In this document: in pieces, positions 20,695 through 32,345 of the stretch | Position numbering within the stretch: position 1 is the first letter of the stretch | Layout: each line of letters opens with the position of its first letter | NCBI RefSeq assembly: GCF_040954645.1 | Contig: NC_092807.1 | Location: 1,550,001-1,614,000, forward strand | DNA from: Diabrotica undecimpunctata | Lineage: Eukaryota; Arthropoda; Insecta; Coleoptera; Chrysomelidae | Direction: 5' to 3' | Length of the DNA: 64,000 nucleotides | Translations under genes and position numbers: made by a program | Notes under the pieces: model-generated | The model's input: the letters and a program-made list of their open reading frames with translations, nothing else | Told to the model about the DNA's origin: nothing | The model's database searches: none

Positions 20695-20901
20695 TGTGCA
20701 TTGACAGAACATGCATTAACGTTGAAGCATGAATTGAATTTCGAGGATTCCCGTATTTTGGCAAAGGAAAAGAACCATTCAAAACGTGTTTTCTTGGAAA
20801 TGTGTTCCATAAAATCTAGTACATCTGGCATCAATAAAAAGTCAGATATAGATAAACTGAGCAATATTTATTGTTACTTACTGGAAAAACATCCAAAATA
20901 A
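20695..20901 (+). mobile_element. PLE GIY-YIG endonuclease C-terminus
   Basis: The plus strand reads LTEHALTLKHELNFEDSRIL, AKEKNHSKRVFLEMCSIK, DIDKLSNIYCYLL and a stop. This is the C-terminal half of the GIY-YIG endonuclease found at the end of Penelope-like polyproteins ('xLAEHxxxxxHxxxFExxxIxxKExxxxKRxxLE'). The catalytic GIY/YIG motifs lie upstream and are missing. It directly abuts the piggyBac fragment. Confidence 0.8.
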
Positions 20902-21419
20902 AATTAATATCTACCTGTACCTACATAAATTACACTTATATGCATAACATGTTGCATACCATTAAGACAGGTTTAAAAATTAAAATCACCTAAGATGGGC
21001 CTCTAGTATTTCTTAAAAAAAATATATAATATTAAGTACACCTAATTACTTTTTAATCATAGGGTTTTTTCTTTTTGTTCTTTATGTGTCAGAGTTAAAA
21101 CACACCAGTAAAAGATGACAAACTAAGTTTTACTATCTGTACCTAAATTTTAAAAATTTAAGAATGTATTTTATCCATTATTTTATATTTTATATGTGTG
21201 TTATTAATATTGAGTGTCAATGCTTTTACAAATAATCTCAACGACTAGTAAGTTGCACTGAAGAATTGTGATATTTTATAAATATTTATATATTTTTCTT
21301 ATTACAGTGTCTTGAAAAAGGAATAAAACCATTCCGAAAGCTAAACAAAAAGTCAAAAGAGTGTTTCATTAACATCCCGGTAAATTTTCTGACTGCAACC
21401 CTAATAAACTTTTGTTTGT

Positions 21420-21421
<2 letters not shown>
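20902..21421 (+). other. Probable PLE 3' region, noncoding
   Basis: Follows the PLE stop. Contains GTCTTGAAAAAGGAATAAAACC followed by ATTCCGAAAGC (about 21310-21345). A stem GGAAT/ATTCC directly precedes GAAA, like stem II of a hammerhead ribozyme, although the CUGANGA box is not conserved. No coding signal. Confidence 0.4.

Positions 21422-21489
<68 letters not shown>
21422..21489. repeat. (AT)n microsatellite
   Basis: About 34 uninterrupted dinucleotides, downstream of the PLE 3' region. Confidence 0.95.
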
Positions 21490-21492
<3 letters not shown>

Positions 21493-21858
21493 TACTGCCT
21501 TTCTGGTGGTCTCATATGTTATATAGACGTCATCACATGTACAGAAAGCAACACTATTAGTTAGTTTTCTTTCAGTTCGTGGGTTCAGGTTGTCCATCAC
21601 TATTATTTCTCACTAATTGCCTATTTATAAGAGTAGAGTATTGTGCGAATTAATGAAATAATTGTGGCATTTCTTAATATTATCAGTTAGCAACACTGTC
21701 CCCACATTTACAACTGACCAAGCATTAAAAACATAAGCTTACTTTTCTCTGCCTTTTATTTGAGGGTGTTTTAGGAAATTTCCCACTAAGTTTGTGTTGT
21801 TTTGTACTATTTTCTTTTGTTTTCGGTAATAAGTGAGTTTGTTTCGTTTAATTCCATC

Positions 21859-22751
21859 ATGGATATTACGCCTCGGAAACGTGAAAAGATTATCACGTTA
21901 AGTGAACATCGCAAGAACGTGTGAAGTGCATCAGGGGATAGCAAACAAGATTTTGAAGCGTAAACGATAAAAGGGATCAATGGATGTGAAAAAGTTAAGA
22001 AAATGCGGAAGGAAGAGAAAAACAACACCAACAAATAAAAGATTTTTACTGTAAAAGAGCAAATTGGACCAAAGAAAAACAAGCCAAGAGCTCCAACAAG
22101 ATCTAGCAGCATTCGGTGTAGTTATTCATGACTTAACTGTTCAGAAGAGACTTTTTTAAGAATGGTAGAAGGGCCCAAGGACAGAAAAAACAGCTTCTAA
22201 CTGAACTAATGAAAAAACAAAGGCTATTGTGGGCCAAAAAATACTTTAATTGGACTACACATGACTGGAGAAAAGTCCTATTTACAGATGAAATTCACAT
22301 TATAGTTCAGGGACACCGGTCGAAATTCATCAAGTCTGACAATGAGAACCTTGCACCATATTGATCAAACCTTAAATGGGGCTTGGATCTTTAGTACCAA
22401 TCGAAGGAATGATGAATATACGAAAATACAAATCAATGTTTGAACAGCGTTTGGACACCGAACTCCAAAAATTTCAGCCCCAAGGAAGAGCGATTCTTCA
22501 ACAGGACTCTACTCCCTGAGCACAAGTCAAAGCAAATGATGGAATTTTTCAAAAATGAGAAGATTAATGTTTTAGATTGGCCCGGTAATTCACCAGACCT
22601 CAACCCAATTGAAAATTTATGGGCCATTTGCAAAGTTAGACTGCGCGAAATCGATTGTACTACAAAAATAAAAATGATAGAAGCGGTCATTCAGGTTTGG
22701 TTTCGAAGTGAAAGGATATTTGGTAACTGTCAGAAGCTCGTAAAATTGTAG
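21859..22751 (+). pseudogene. Tc1-like transposase (DD34E), broken
   Basis: From MDITPRKREKIITLSEHRK (start of the first HTH) the reading shifts repeatedly. Recognisable parts are RTSQELQQDLAAFGVVI, KRLF, LLTELMKKQRLLWAKKYFNW, WRKVLFTDEIHI (first catalytic D), ILQQDSTP (second D, about 22495-22515) and WPGNSPDLNPIENLW (catalytic E). Aligning the last two blocks gives 34 residues between D and E, the Tc1 signature. It ends at a TAG near 22751. I could not identify terminal inverted repeats by eye. Confidence 0.8.
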
Positions 22752-24124
22752 TAACGTCTTTCGTTTCATCTTGCAGTTTTACCTTTCATGTTGCAAAATT
22801 CATTGTTCTGTTTCGTCAAGAAATTAGGGGCAGGCCCAATGTCTAAACCGCCTACCTGGAAGGCCTTGTAATGCTTTTTCAGGGCGTTCTTCCCATATGC
22901 GGATTTTCTTTCAGGACTTGCGAGATCAGTTTTCTCTTTAATATTCTTCCGCCTTCAGGTCCATTGAGTAGAATCTCATCTGCTCCATCCATTGTTATTG
23001 GAACCTCACCTACTCTATTAATGAAAAATAAAAAAATACAACAGAATTCAAAAATAAAAACATTTAAAAATAGATGATATAAAAGAAACTTAAGAAATAA
23101 AAAAACGTAAACCGAAAGAAAGAGATCCGCTGAAAAGATAAAGCGAAGTTTGACGCTGAAACACGCACCAAATACCTTACGATAACATCATAAATACTAA
23201 ATAAAATTTATTCAATACAATTTCGTAAACAGTTTTCCATCTATTTAAATTTTAATATCGTTATATAATTGTTTTTGTTAAAAATAATATCTAATGAATC
23301 CTTGTGTAACGCCACTGAAAAAGGTACAACATAAAGACACTCCGCTTTCAATTTAGTGTGGAATACACAACATAACGATTTATAAGTCATCAACGTGAAG
23401 TTAGAGGCGAGAAGGCGCAGGTTTACCAGCTGATGGGTGTTCGGGATCCCTGGGAGAGTTATTGGCCAACGTGACATCTACATCTAATGAGATTAGGGTT
23501 ATTGATCACCTCAGTCCTTCACAAAAGGAAGCAATCTGTTAGAATTAAATTATATTACCTCCTCGCTAGTGTGAAACTTCACAATGGTGCCAATTTAATA
23601 TAGTTGACGTATGGAAGACACTAATGGCAGATCTCTAACCTGAGGGTTGAAAGTTACTAATTGTTATCTAAACTACTTAATGGGTCGGTTCCTATGAGGA
23701 AAGAGGCGAAATTAATGATGTAATAAATATAAATGCCCTCAGTTAATGCACATTTTACGTTTCATCAAGAGACGAGTTAATAAAAATGTAAGGCAGAATA
23801 CATCTCTTACATTTACTTGACTTTAGATCCAGAAAAAGCGAGTAAATTGTTTTATAAAATTCAAGATACTGAATTAAATCACTTCAAATTGGTTGGCTTT
23901 TTTTTATTTACAAATTTGCATCAACCCGAAGATTATGAGCGAGAAGCAAATCTTTACAATATTAAATATTAGATATTTCCAAAAATAATACCTTTTAAGT
24001 AATTTATCATATTTGTGAAGGAACAATTTAGGAATAGTCTATAATAATAAAATATGTTTCACCGAGAGTTTGCCATAACACTGCTCAGATTTCGGTTCGA
24101 ATTCTTTCGAAATTAAAAACTTAT
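22752..24124. other. No gene recognised
   Basis: AT-rich. An open minus-strand frame at 22985-22865 (about ILLNGPEGGRILKRKLISQV) has repeat-like flavour but no family I can name. The frame at 23241-23477 has no known motif. Confidence 0.45.
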
Positions 24125-24135
24125 ATCTAAGGTAT

Positions 24136-25512
24136 AGAATCAACGATTATTGCATTAGATACGGACTAAAAATAAATAAGAGAAAAACTAAATTTATGAT
24201 TGTCTCAAAAACGCAACATGGAAATGAAACATTAATGATAGAGCAAACCCAAATAGAAAAAATAGAGACATATAAATATCTGGGAACCTGGGTTGATGAC
24301 AAAAATGACCAAAGCAGAGAAATCAAAGTCCGAATTGAAACTGCAAGGCAAGCATTTGTGAAAATGAAGACAATGCTTACCAACAGAGACCGTCAGTTGC
24401 ATCTCAGATTGAGGGCTCTAAGATGTTACATATTTTCTATCTTACTATACGAAATGGAAGCTTGGACATTGAAGAAACAACACATAAGAAAAATAGAAGC
24501 GTTCGAAATGTGGTGTTACAGAAGAATATTAAAAATTTAGTGGGTTCAAAGGATTAACAATGCTGAGGTACTACGACGTCTAAATAAGGAGTTAGAAAAT
24601 TAATTAATATTTAAATGGGAATAAGCCACAATTAAAGGTTAAAATACATTTATTGACGTTTCAATTTCCACTTCGAAAATCGTTCTCAAAATACAAACAT
24701 TAGTAAATTAAACAAATTTTGTTTTTGTTACTTAGTGCAAAATTCTTCTAATAATTTAATTTTATCTGACTCATCTATATTGACAATTCAGACATACATT
24801 ATACATTTTAAAGTAGACGACTTTAAAATGATATTGCCAATATTGTTGAGTTGCGTTCCTGGGACGACTTTACTTATAAGATAGTTCATTCGATTACATG
24901 AAATCAACTTTAACGTGAGAATATCCGTCAGAAAAAATCATAACATGTAATTCGTCTTTAAAAAGACAAATACATGCCATGATGACAGTAAAATTCTCCC
25001 GTTAGTGATTCCATAGTAAATTATGAGGGAAAAACCAGGAAAAAAACCTCATAATACTATCCCGACATGGTAAGTATTTGATCTTGCATTTAGTTTACCT
25101 TCAATAAATACCAAATTCCGATTTTATATGTTTGTTATTTAAAAAATATAAATGATGTATTCTCTATATGTTACTGACTTACCAATACTGGTAAATTAAT
25201 TTAAAATGCCACAAGAAAATAGCTTCAGAACAATATTAAGGAGTTAGAAGTTATGAACAGCATAAAAAGAAGAAAACTAGAATATTTGGGTCACATAACC
25301 AGAGGAGAAAAATATGAGCTGCTGAGAATTATTATGCAAGGAAGGATCCAAGGAAGAAGAAGCATAGGAAGAAGACGCATCTCCTGGCTGAAGAACCTTA
25401 GAGAATGGTTTAACTATAGTTCACTACAACTTTTCAGAGCAGCAGCCAACAAAGTGACTATAGCCGTTATGATATCCAACCTCCGATAGGAGATGGAACT
25501 TTAAGAAGAAGA
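24136..25512 (+). mobile_element. RTE copy F with 11-bp target duplication, split by a PLE insertion
   Basis: Flanked by ATCTAAGGTAT at 24125-24135 and 25513-25523. The 3' end is TTTAAGAAGAAGA. Only the C-terminal third of the RTE remains: KTKFMIVSK, YKYLGTWVDD, LLYEMEAWTLK, FEMWCYRRILKI (24160-24540), then after the insert LEYLGHITR and SIGRRRISWLKNLREW (25253-25489). The insertion at 24598-25236 carries its own target duplication. Confidence 0.9.
24598..25236 (-). mobile_element. PLE fragment inserted in RTE F, with 13-bp target duplication
   Basis: TAAGGAGTTAGAA occurs at 24585-24597 and again at 25237-25249. Most of the insert (24605-25130) is the reverse complement of the PLE terminal block at 10320-10790. 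The last 45 bp (about 25190-25236) switch to the plus orientation and carry AAAATGCCACAAGAAAATAG, the start of the PLE ORF, followed by CTTCAGAACAATAT. The two parts are thus in opposite orientation and adjoin at the same point of the PLE sequence. No protein-coding content beyond the first codons. Confidence 0.88.
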
Positions 25513-25523
25513 ATCTAAGGTAT

Positions 25524-25892
25524 CTGATGGTAATATCGCCAAGCTAAGGTTTAGAATTTTTTGTTGGATAGTGGGTCATATTAAAAAAGATGTCACCACT
25601 TGAGCTATTCAATGAACTACTTGAAATTAAGTAGAAACTACTAAAATAATATCTTGGCTATGTTTACACATTAACTGGACAATTTAAAACAAAAGTCATC
25701 TTTGGCGATTGTCAAATTGGTCAACATCGCCAACCTATTATTTCGAATGCAATGCGGTCTTACAACTGAAATTATACTTTAAAATGATATATTTGCTGAA
25801 AAATAACAATAAGTAAGTATTTAAGAACAATAAGGACAAATATATGACTGAACAGTGTCTTCTTTTGTTAGTCCAAATCAGTCCTCATATAA
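25524..25892. other. No gene recognised
   Basis: AT-rich flank between the RTE insertion and the pogo-like transposase; probably noncoding transposon end sequence. Confidence 0.4.
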
Positions 25893-27424
25893 CTAACACA
25901 AACAAATGCTGCATAATCTCATATCGACTACTCTATCCTTGTTACACGCCTTGCAAAACCAGATTTCCTTGGTACTCGAAGAACCTTTCTTGGATACTTT
26001 AGTTAAATTAGATTTCTCACGGGTGGTATTGGTTTTATCGGTGTCGACAACAGCTTTTCTAGTTGCTCGTGTAGATTTTTGTGCCATATCTGGAGTGTTT
26101 AGCATATCTGAAAATAAAGTGTCATCTTTTTCTTCATTTGATGTTTCCATCTCACTTAACTCTATATCATCAAAATCACTATTGTCTGTCGATAACTCAG
26201 CAAAGCACTTTTTAATTTTTCCAACCTTCGACGTACTTGGACAAGGTGACTGCTTTTGAGAAAAATGTGCTCGAAGTGGATAATTCTCGGATAATAGTTC
26301 ATCGTGTCCAATAGGGTAATCAATTACGGTACTAGGAGCAAACGCCTCCATTGCTATTGCATCTGAATTCGAAGGATAGATGCCTGTTGCCGAAAATCCC
26401 GATTTGCTGTTAGCAGGAGTCATGGACTTAAAAATGATTCCGAAACGTTGCTTGGTTATTAAGTGATCTCTGTTTTGAGTCCAGTATTTTAAAACCTCAT
26501 CGTCTTAAAATTGCTCGCAATATCTAAAAACAGCCTTATCCGTGGGCTGAGGCTCATGCATGGACGTATAAATAAAAATCTTTATTTATACGTCCATGGG
26601 CTCATGTGTTTTATTGCTGGGCAAGCAATACAGGGTAATATCAAGCTTATCTGCTTCTTGAACAATAAAATAATCGAGATGAGAAGAAGCGTAATCAAAA
26701 ATTAATAAACAGTTGCTAGCTGATTTGTATTTCGCAAAATGGCGCAACCAATCTTTAAAAGTTGCTATTGTCATGCTGCCTTTAGGTGTCACCATTACAA
26801 TTTTACCAGGAGGAAATGAATCTGACCATTCTGGTCTAAGTCGTATGCCTTTAAATAAAATTGCAGGAGGAATAGCGGCACCCATAGCGTTACTACAGGA
26901 TACTATTGTCACATTACATGTGCACGTTCATTTTCCACTATGTGTGCTCGTTTGGCACTCTTCTTGGCCAAAACTATTTGTTGAAGATGTTGCGTCAGGC
27001 GACATCCTTTCACGTCCATATTATGTATGCATTGCTATGGTTTCTTGGTTTCGTTTTAGAAATCCTTTCAGCCAACCTGTCATCCTTTTATAGAGTGAAA
27101 AAGATTTTTGGTATTATTTAACTCACAAAAATTGAATACGCATCTTCGTAACACTTTACTTGTTAACGGATATCAGATCTCTGCTAAACGAACTATCCTT
27201 CTACACAGATCTTCTTTTTGCTCAATACTAAGAACACATCTACTCCCCATTGTATATTTGGCCATGGTATTACGTTTTAAGTAATCCTTAAGTGTTCTAC
27301 GAGGAACTACCTAGTGATTGCATGCCTTGTTAACAGACCAGCCATCTTTAACGGTTGTGATGGCATTTCGCATATCTTCTTCCTTCCATTTTCCTCTTAT
27401 TCCTTGATTTTGGAATTTGGGCAT
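25893..27424 (-). pseudogene. pogo/Tigger-like DDE_1 transposase with pipsqueak HTH
   Basis: The minus-strand ATG at 27424 opens MPKFQNQGIRGKWKEEDMRN, followed by AITTVKDGWSVNKACNH and VPRRTLKDYLK, a pipsqueak-type helix-turn-helix. The DDE_1 region follows: NAMGAAIPPAILFKGIRLRP, FKDWLRHFAKYK, CLLIFDYASSHLD (the usual catalytic D is in 'LLLxDxHxSH') and LPSNKTHEPMDV. After a rearranged junction it reads TPANSKSGFSATGIYPSN, and the C-terminus has a zinc-binding stretch, WFCKACNKDRVVDMRLCSIC. Length (about 510 codons) fits the family. A stop in the HTH, frameshifts and an 18-bp palindrome at 26559-26598 disrupt it. Confidence 0.85.
26559..26598. repeat. 18-bp perfect palindrome inside the pogo-like gene
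   Basis: Arms 26559-26576 and 26581-26598 around a 4-base loop AATC. The inverted copy breaks the reading frame directly after the EPMDV motif, so one arm appears to be a local inverted copy created by a replication template switch. Confidence 0.9.
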
Positions 27425-27576
27425 ATTCAAACTGCTGAAATAAAAGGCTAATTAAATAAGAATTAAAATAAAATCATAAAAAGCCAGTTAAGTATATGTA
27501 GAACATAAACTAAATAATCAATTTGTTACTTGAACACGGAATATGATTATGACCCTAATATATACTACTACGCCAA

Positions 27577-29710
27577 ATTAAATCTGCCGTAGGAGAAGCT
27601 AGCGAGAAAATAGTTAAGTGCGACTGCAAGGGAAGTATAAATAAAGATTGTTTTGACGAAGAGTGTCAGGGCGATAGCAAAGGAAAAGAAGAAGATCAGA
27701 CAACAAATATTAACAGATAATAGAGAGTGTAAAAAACAAGAATATAGAATAATTCGAAGAAGATTGAAAGCTCTGTTTACAATGAAAAAGAGATACCACA
27801 ATGAGTTGAAATTAAAAGAGATAGAAGAGAAGCTTAAAAACAAAGAGGTTAGGTCGTTCTATCAAGAAGTTAAAAAGATGGGAAAAGGTTATCAAAGCCA
27901 CTGTAGTTATATGAAAGCTAAAGACGGAAATTTAATTAGCGATGCGGCAGAAATAATGACGGAATGGAAAAAACATTGTGAAGAATTATTAAATGGTGAG
28001 GTGGAGCACGAAGCAGTAGATAACTGGACGGTTGGAGAAGATGCGATAGTTGAAAGGCAGCCTACAGAGAAGCAGGTGGTGACAGCAATACAAGAAATGA
28101 AAAATAACAGAAGTTCTGGTAAAAATGACATATGCATTGAAAAGGTCAAGTTTGGTGGAGAACAACTACAAAGAAAAATATACCAGCTACTAGTGCAAGT
28201 ATTGGAAAAGAAATAATGCCATCGGAGTGGTATAAGGCCCGCATACGCCCTCTGCAAAAAAATAAGACAAACTGAAGTGTGACAACTATAGAGGTATAGC
28301 CTTACTAGACACGGTATACAAAATCTTGTCAAGAATATTGAGAAATAAACTAAATTGCTATACGGAAACAATCCTACATGAGTATCAGGCCGGCTTTAGA
28401 AAGGACAGATCTACTGTAGACCAAATCTTCTCATTAAAGAAGATACAAACGACTTGTTATGAAGGTAAAGTTCCCCTGCATGTTTTGTTTGTGGATTTTA
28501 GACGCATATGATAGAGTCGATATAGTCAAAATGTATCGAGCAATGGAACATTTGGGTATACCAAAGAAACTGATCCGGCTAGTTAAAATGACACTAAATA
28601 ACTCTAAATGTGAAATTGCTTGGCAGGGTCACATATCAGATCAATTTACGGTTGCAAAAGGCTTGAGACAGGGAGATCCATTATCCACTACATTATTCAA
28701 CTTAGTGTTAGAAACTGTAATCATAAAATGCAGCATGAAGGTGGAAGAAACGATCATGAAAAATGAGCACCAGTGCTTGGCATTTGCTGACGATCTAACG
28801 ATCCTAGCAAAAACCGAGAAAGAATTAAGAAGAGTTGTGAAGAAAATCATCGAAGAAGCACAGAAATTCGGATTGGAACTAAATGAAGACAAACCCAAAT
28901 ATATGATCATGGGAGGGACAGAAGGGAAAAAAGAAGACTTTAGTGTGAGGTCTGTAAGTGATAAAAGCTATAGTTTCAAAAGGGTGGACAAATTTGAATA
29001 TCTGGGTGTAGTTTTCGATGAAAATGGAAAAGAGAAATGGGAGCTCGAAGCCAGAATAGCAACAGGGAATAAAAAATTAGGTAGTTTAAGATCCCTACTG
29101 AACTCAAAATACGTTTTTTAGACAAGGTAAACTCAGAATACATAAAACAGTAATTCGACCCACAGTAACATATGCCGGTGAGACATGGACATTAAATAAG
29201 AAGGAAGAGGAGACTCTGGAAAGATGGGAAAGAAAAATATTGAGACGCATATTCGGAGGACGGAAGTCAGAAGATGGTTGGAAGAGAAGAACCAACAATG
29301 AATTAATGGCTTTATACAAAGAACCTACCATTACTAAGTTCGTCAAGTCACAAAGAATCAGATGGTTGGGACATGTGGAAAGAATGGCAGCAAACAGAAT
29401 GCCTAAACTAGTAATAACCACAAAACTAATCGGCCCCAAAAGAAGAGGTAGGCCCAGAACGAGGTGGATTAGTAAAGTGGAGGAAGACCTTAAACACGTG
29501 AAGGTGAGGGACTGGAAAAGAAAAGCACAAAATAGAAGCGAATGGAGAAATATTGTCCACCAGGTCCTTCAGAGCAGTTAAGAATGTTGTATATACATAT
29601 TTAAGTTAAAGTTTTGTTTAAAATAATTGTAATTAGTTAATAATAAGATTATGTTTTAAAAAAATGCCCTAGGCCTTAACGGCCTGTTGTGCGTAATAAT
29701 AAATAAATAA
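27577..29710 (+). mobile_element. RTE-type LINE G with 15-bp target duplication and AATAAATA tail
   Basis: ATACTACTACGCCAA flanks it exactly (27562-27576 and 29711-29725). The 3' end is GCCCTAGGCCTTAACGGCC then TGTTGTGCGTAATAATAAAT and further AAATA units, unlike the GAA tails of the other RTE copies, so it is a separate family. It is 5'-truncated in the linker. Confidence 0.92.
27653..29581 (+). pseudogene. Reverse transcriptase of LINE G, four broken frames
   Basis: 27653-28216: basic linker (MKKRYHNELKLKEIEEKLKN) with SFYQEVKKMGKGY and the pre-RT KNNRSSGKND. 28326-28511: HEYQAGFRKDRSTVDQIF. 28459-29121: YDRVDIVKMYRAMEHLGIP (motif A, with the FVDF part in the preceding frame), LRQGDPLSTTLFN (motif B), AFADDLTIL (FADD catalytic box), GLELNEDKPKYM and FEYLGVVFDENG. 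29240-29581: RWLGHVERM, RRGRPRTRWISKVEEDLKHV and a stop. A few frameshifts and stops suffice to break it; the degree of decay is moderate. Because the target duplication is perfect, the insertion is not very old. Confidence 0.88.
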
Positions 29711-29883
29711 ATACTACTACGCCAAGGCTTTATTACCATCCATTGGACTTGGCGATATTATTGACATGCACCTAAATTGTTTCTGATTTGGTTTTTAAAG
29801 ATAAGCTAAACTATCTTAAAAATATGAATGCATCATTTTTTTCCTTACAAATCATTAATTAGAACAGAGATGCTATATATTGA

Positions 29884-29985
29884 GACCAGAAAAAGTCCAA
29901 AGAGGAGTTAAACAAGGTTGTATAATCTCGCCATTATTATTTAACCTGTACTCAGAGAAGATATTAAAGGTATTAAAGTTAACAG
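29884..29985 (+). mobile_element. Tiny RTE fragment around RT motif B
   Basis: Reads VQRGVKQGCIISPLLFNLYS then EKILK, truncated on both sides and followed by AT-rich sequence. It belongs to the GAA-tailed RTE group by similarity to 34200-34280. Confidence 0.7.
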
Positions 29986-31004
29986 AAGAGTTGTCAATAA
30001 TATCAAAATTTATAATAATATAATATAAAATTTTGTTTTTTATGTAGCAATTTATTTGTACTATACCACGTTTTGATGATATTATCTGTTGCCTTTTTCT
30101 TCTTACAGTGACTCTCCCTTCCGGACGTGTTGGCGACTATTAATACCTATTAATACAAACTAACCCAAATGAGATGTTTACATCAACTGCATAATCACGG
30201 GTACTACAATACAAGCACCACTTTCTTACAATTAACTAACAAAAATTATCTCAGCATATAATTTTCTAGAATCACGCAACATACAGGTACTTAGAAAGAA
30301 CCAAAGAGACGGATCTCAATGGCCACATAATAAACTTGTTTTTTTGCTCTTCACAGCTTGTCGAAATCATATTATTGTGGAACATTCGACTTGAAAAGAA
30401 GCCGCTCCCAAATTGTATAGAATAATTTCAAAGAGGCTGTTGAAAAAGTCGCAATATGTGCAGTGCAGTGCAAAGGTATTTGGGAGTCTCTAATAGTTGG
30501 TTTTTGTGATATTTACCAGACATTCTCGATGGTATTTTGAATAATCTGTATATTGAATTTTGTTTTCTAAATGATTAACTAAAAATAAACTAAAAACTAT
30601 ATTTTTTACAGGAGTAAGTCCATTTACAATAGGTGAAAATAGAAAAGAAAATACTTATTCAAAATTTATATTTATTGTAAGTTAGAGGACCAGTTTCGGG
30701 ATCTACAATTTCCACCATCTTCAAGCTAAGATAAAATGTTGTCTAGTTAATAATAATAATAAATGTGTTTATTAACAAACAAATTAATTTTCCTTTATAA
30801 TAAAAATATTATATCGGTAGGGTGAGATTCAGTTTGTATACCACTATGTAACAGCGGCATACAACTGCTCTTCCACCTAACCCCCCGAAGATAGGATAGA
30901 TAGACTATATCTAAATAGTGAAATATATATTTAACAATGGAACATAAAAATATTACACATTAAATTTATAAAGTATAAGCTATTTATTTTTTTAAATTCT
31001 TAAA
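29986..31004. other. No gene recognised, one possible RTE 3' scrap
   Basis: At about 30098-30145 the minus strand reads GTCGCCAACACGTCCGGAAG and ends CTGTAAGAAGAAAAAGG, resembling the final codons and GAA tail of the RTE group. The rest is AT-rich with no recognised content. Confidence 0.4.
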
Positions 31005-31874
31005 TTTTTAAATTACTGTTCAGCTAACAACTGCTCATCAATTAATCTCTTGAACTTGACACTAGACAAATTTCTAATATTGTAGGACAAACTGTTCATA
31101 TTGCAAACAATTGGGTACGACAATGAACGTCTAAAAAAATATGTTGCATGTTTAGGTAATGTGAGGGTATTCTAGTGTCTAAGATTAAGATTATGAACGT
31201 CAGTCCTATAAGTTATCCGACTGTCCAGGTATGGTGGAACTCTCTCTTGAATGATTTTATGGTAAAATATAAAGCATGTAGTTTTCGACCATTTTTCATA
31301 TTTAGTCACTTGACTACGGTGAAGACATGACTTATTCGATGAAATTTCCCGATGCCAAAAATCAAACGCAAACAAGAATTTTGCAATTTCTGTATTCTCC
31401 ATGAATCAAATTCAGTGAGACACGCATTGTAAAGCACGTCACAATAATTTAGTTTTGATTACATAATAATGACTTGGTGGCCCTACTTAATAAATTACGG
31501 CTTTAATACAGTAATTTTAAAACGGCGTAAGCTATTTTTAAACAAATAGGTGATATGTAAACCGTAAATGTTCGTTCACTTCCCAAGATAATTCGATTGA
31601 CATAATTCTCTAAAAACATTTTTCTATGGAGATTCCTCCCAAATATGATACCCTGCGTTTTGGATGTATTCAATTTTAAACAATGACTTTGAGAAAAAAT
31701 CTGCAGATGACGAAGGTCAGGATTTATTGCATTTACCGCTTGATCACACTCATTTGGATAAAATGACATATATAGTTGGGTATCGTCTACGTAATGATGC
31801 TGTGAACAGGACAAAAACACAGAGAGAAAATTAGATGTGTATATAGAGAATAAAATTGGAACTAAATTAATCAC
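31005..31874 (-). pseudogene. CR1/Jockey-superfamily RT, C-terminal half
   Basis: Minus strand: LVPILFSIYTSNFLSVF, HHYVDDTQLYMSFYP (YVDD catalytic box), LRHLQIFSQSHCLKLNTSKT and QGIIFGR. A second frame follows: ATKYEKW-type KYEKWSKTTCFIFYHKI, ERVPPYLDSRI and NLNLRH. Finally HATYFFRRSLSYPIVCNMNS and SSVKFKR-like sequence near 31050. The 'YVDDTQLY ... LNxxKTxxIxFG ... PPYL ... KR/F-S' order is that of CR1/L2/Jockey elements, distinct from RTE. Three or more frame breaks. Confidence 0.75.
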
Positions 31875-31934
31875 TAAAAACTAAGAAATTATACAGTTGT
31901 AATAGGTGTCTAAAATTAAATTGTGACAATCTTT

Positions 31935-32345
31935 CTCCAATGGCACTACAGCTCGAATAGAGCCTTGGACTCCCCTATACTATGCCTTCAACCTTGCGCG
32001 CTCCGATCTTTGTTCTCACGTCTAGCAAATTTTGCGAGTCTGCTGCCACTTCATCCTCTCACCTTTTCCGTGGCCTTCCTTTTCGTCTTACGCCCTGCAT
32101 TTTTCTATCTAGGGATCTTTTCGGCAATTTTTCAGCCTTGATTCTTACTACATCACCTGAACCATGAACCTAGATTATAGATCTTTATACTCCGCTATTG
32201 TTAATAAGTCCAAATATCTTCCTTAGGACCTTTCTTTCAAAGACTTCCAACTTTATTGGTCCAACTATAATATACTATTGGTCTGAAAATAGTTTTGTAG
32301 ATTTTTAATCTCCAGCGTATATTTTTGGAGCGGAACACATGAGCA
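31935..32345 (-). mobile_element. RTE-type LINE C-terminal tail
   Basis: Minus strand: LEVFERKVLRKIFGLINNSG, then GSGDVVRIKAEKLPKRSLDR, KMQGVRRKGRPRKR, EDEVAADSQNLLDVR and the terminal region. The 'RKMQGxRxxGRPxxRW' motif marks the end of an RTE polyprotein. The catalytic domain is absent, and one tryptophan codon has become a stop. Confidence 0.75.
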
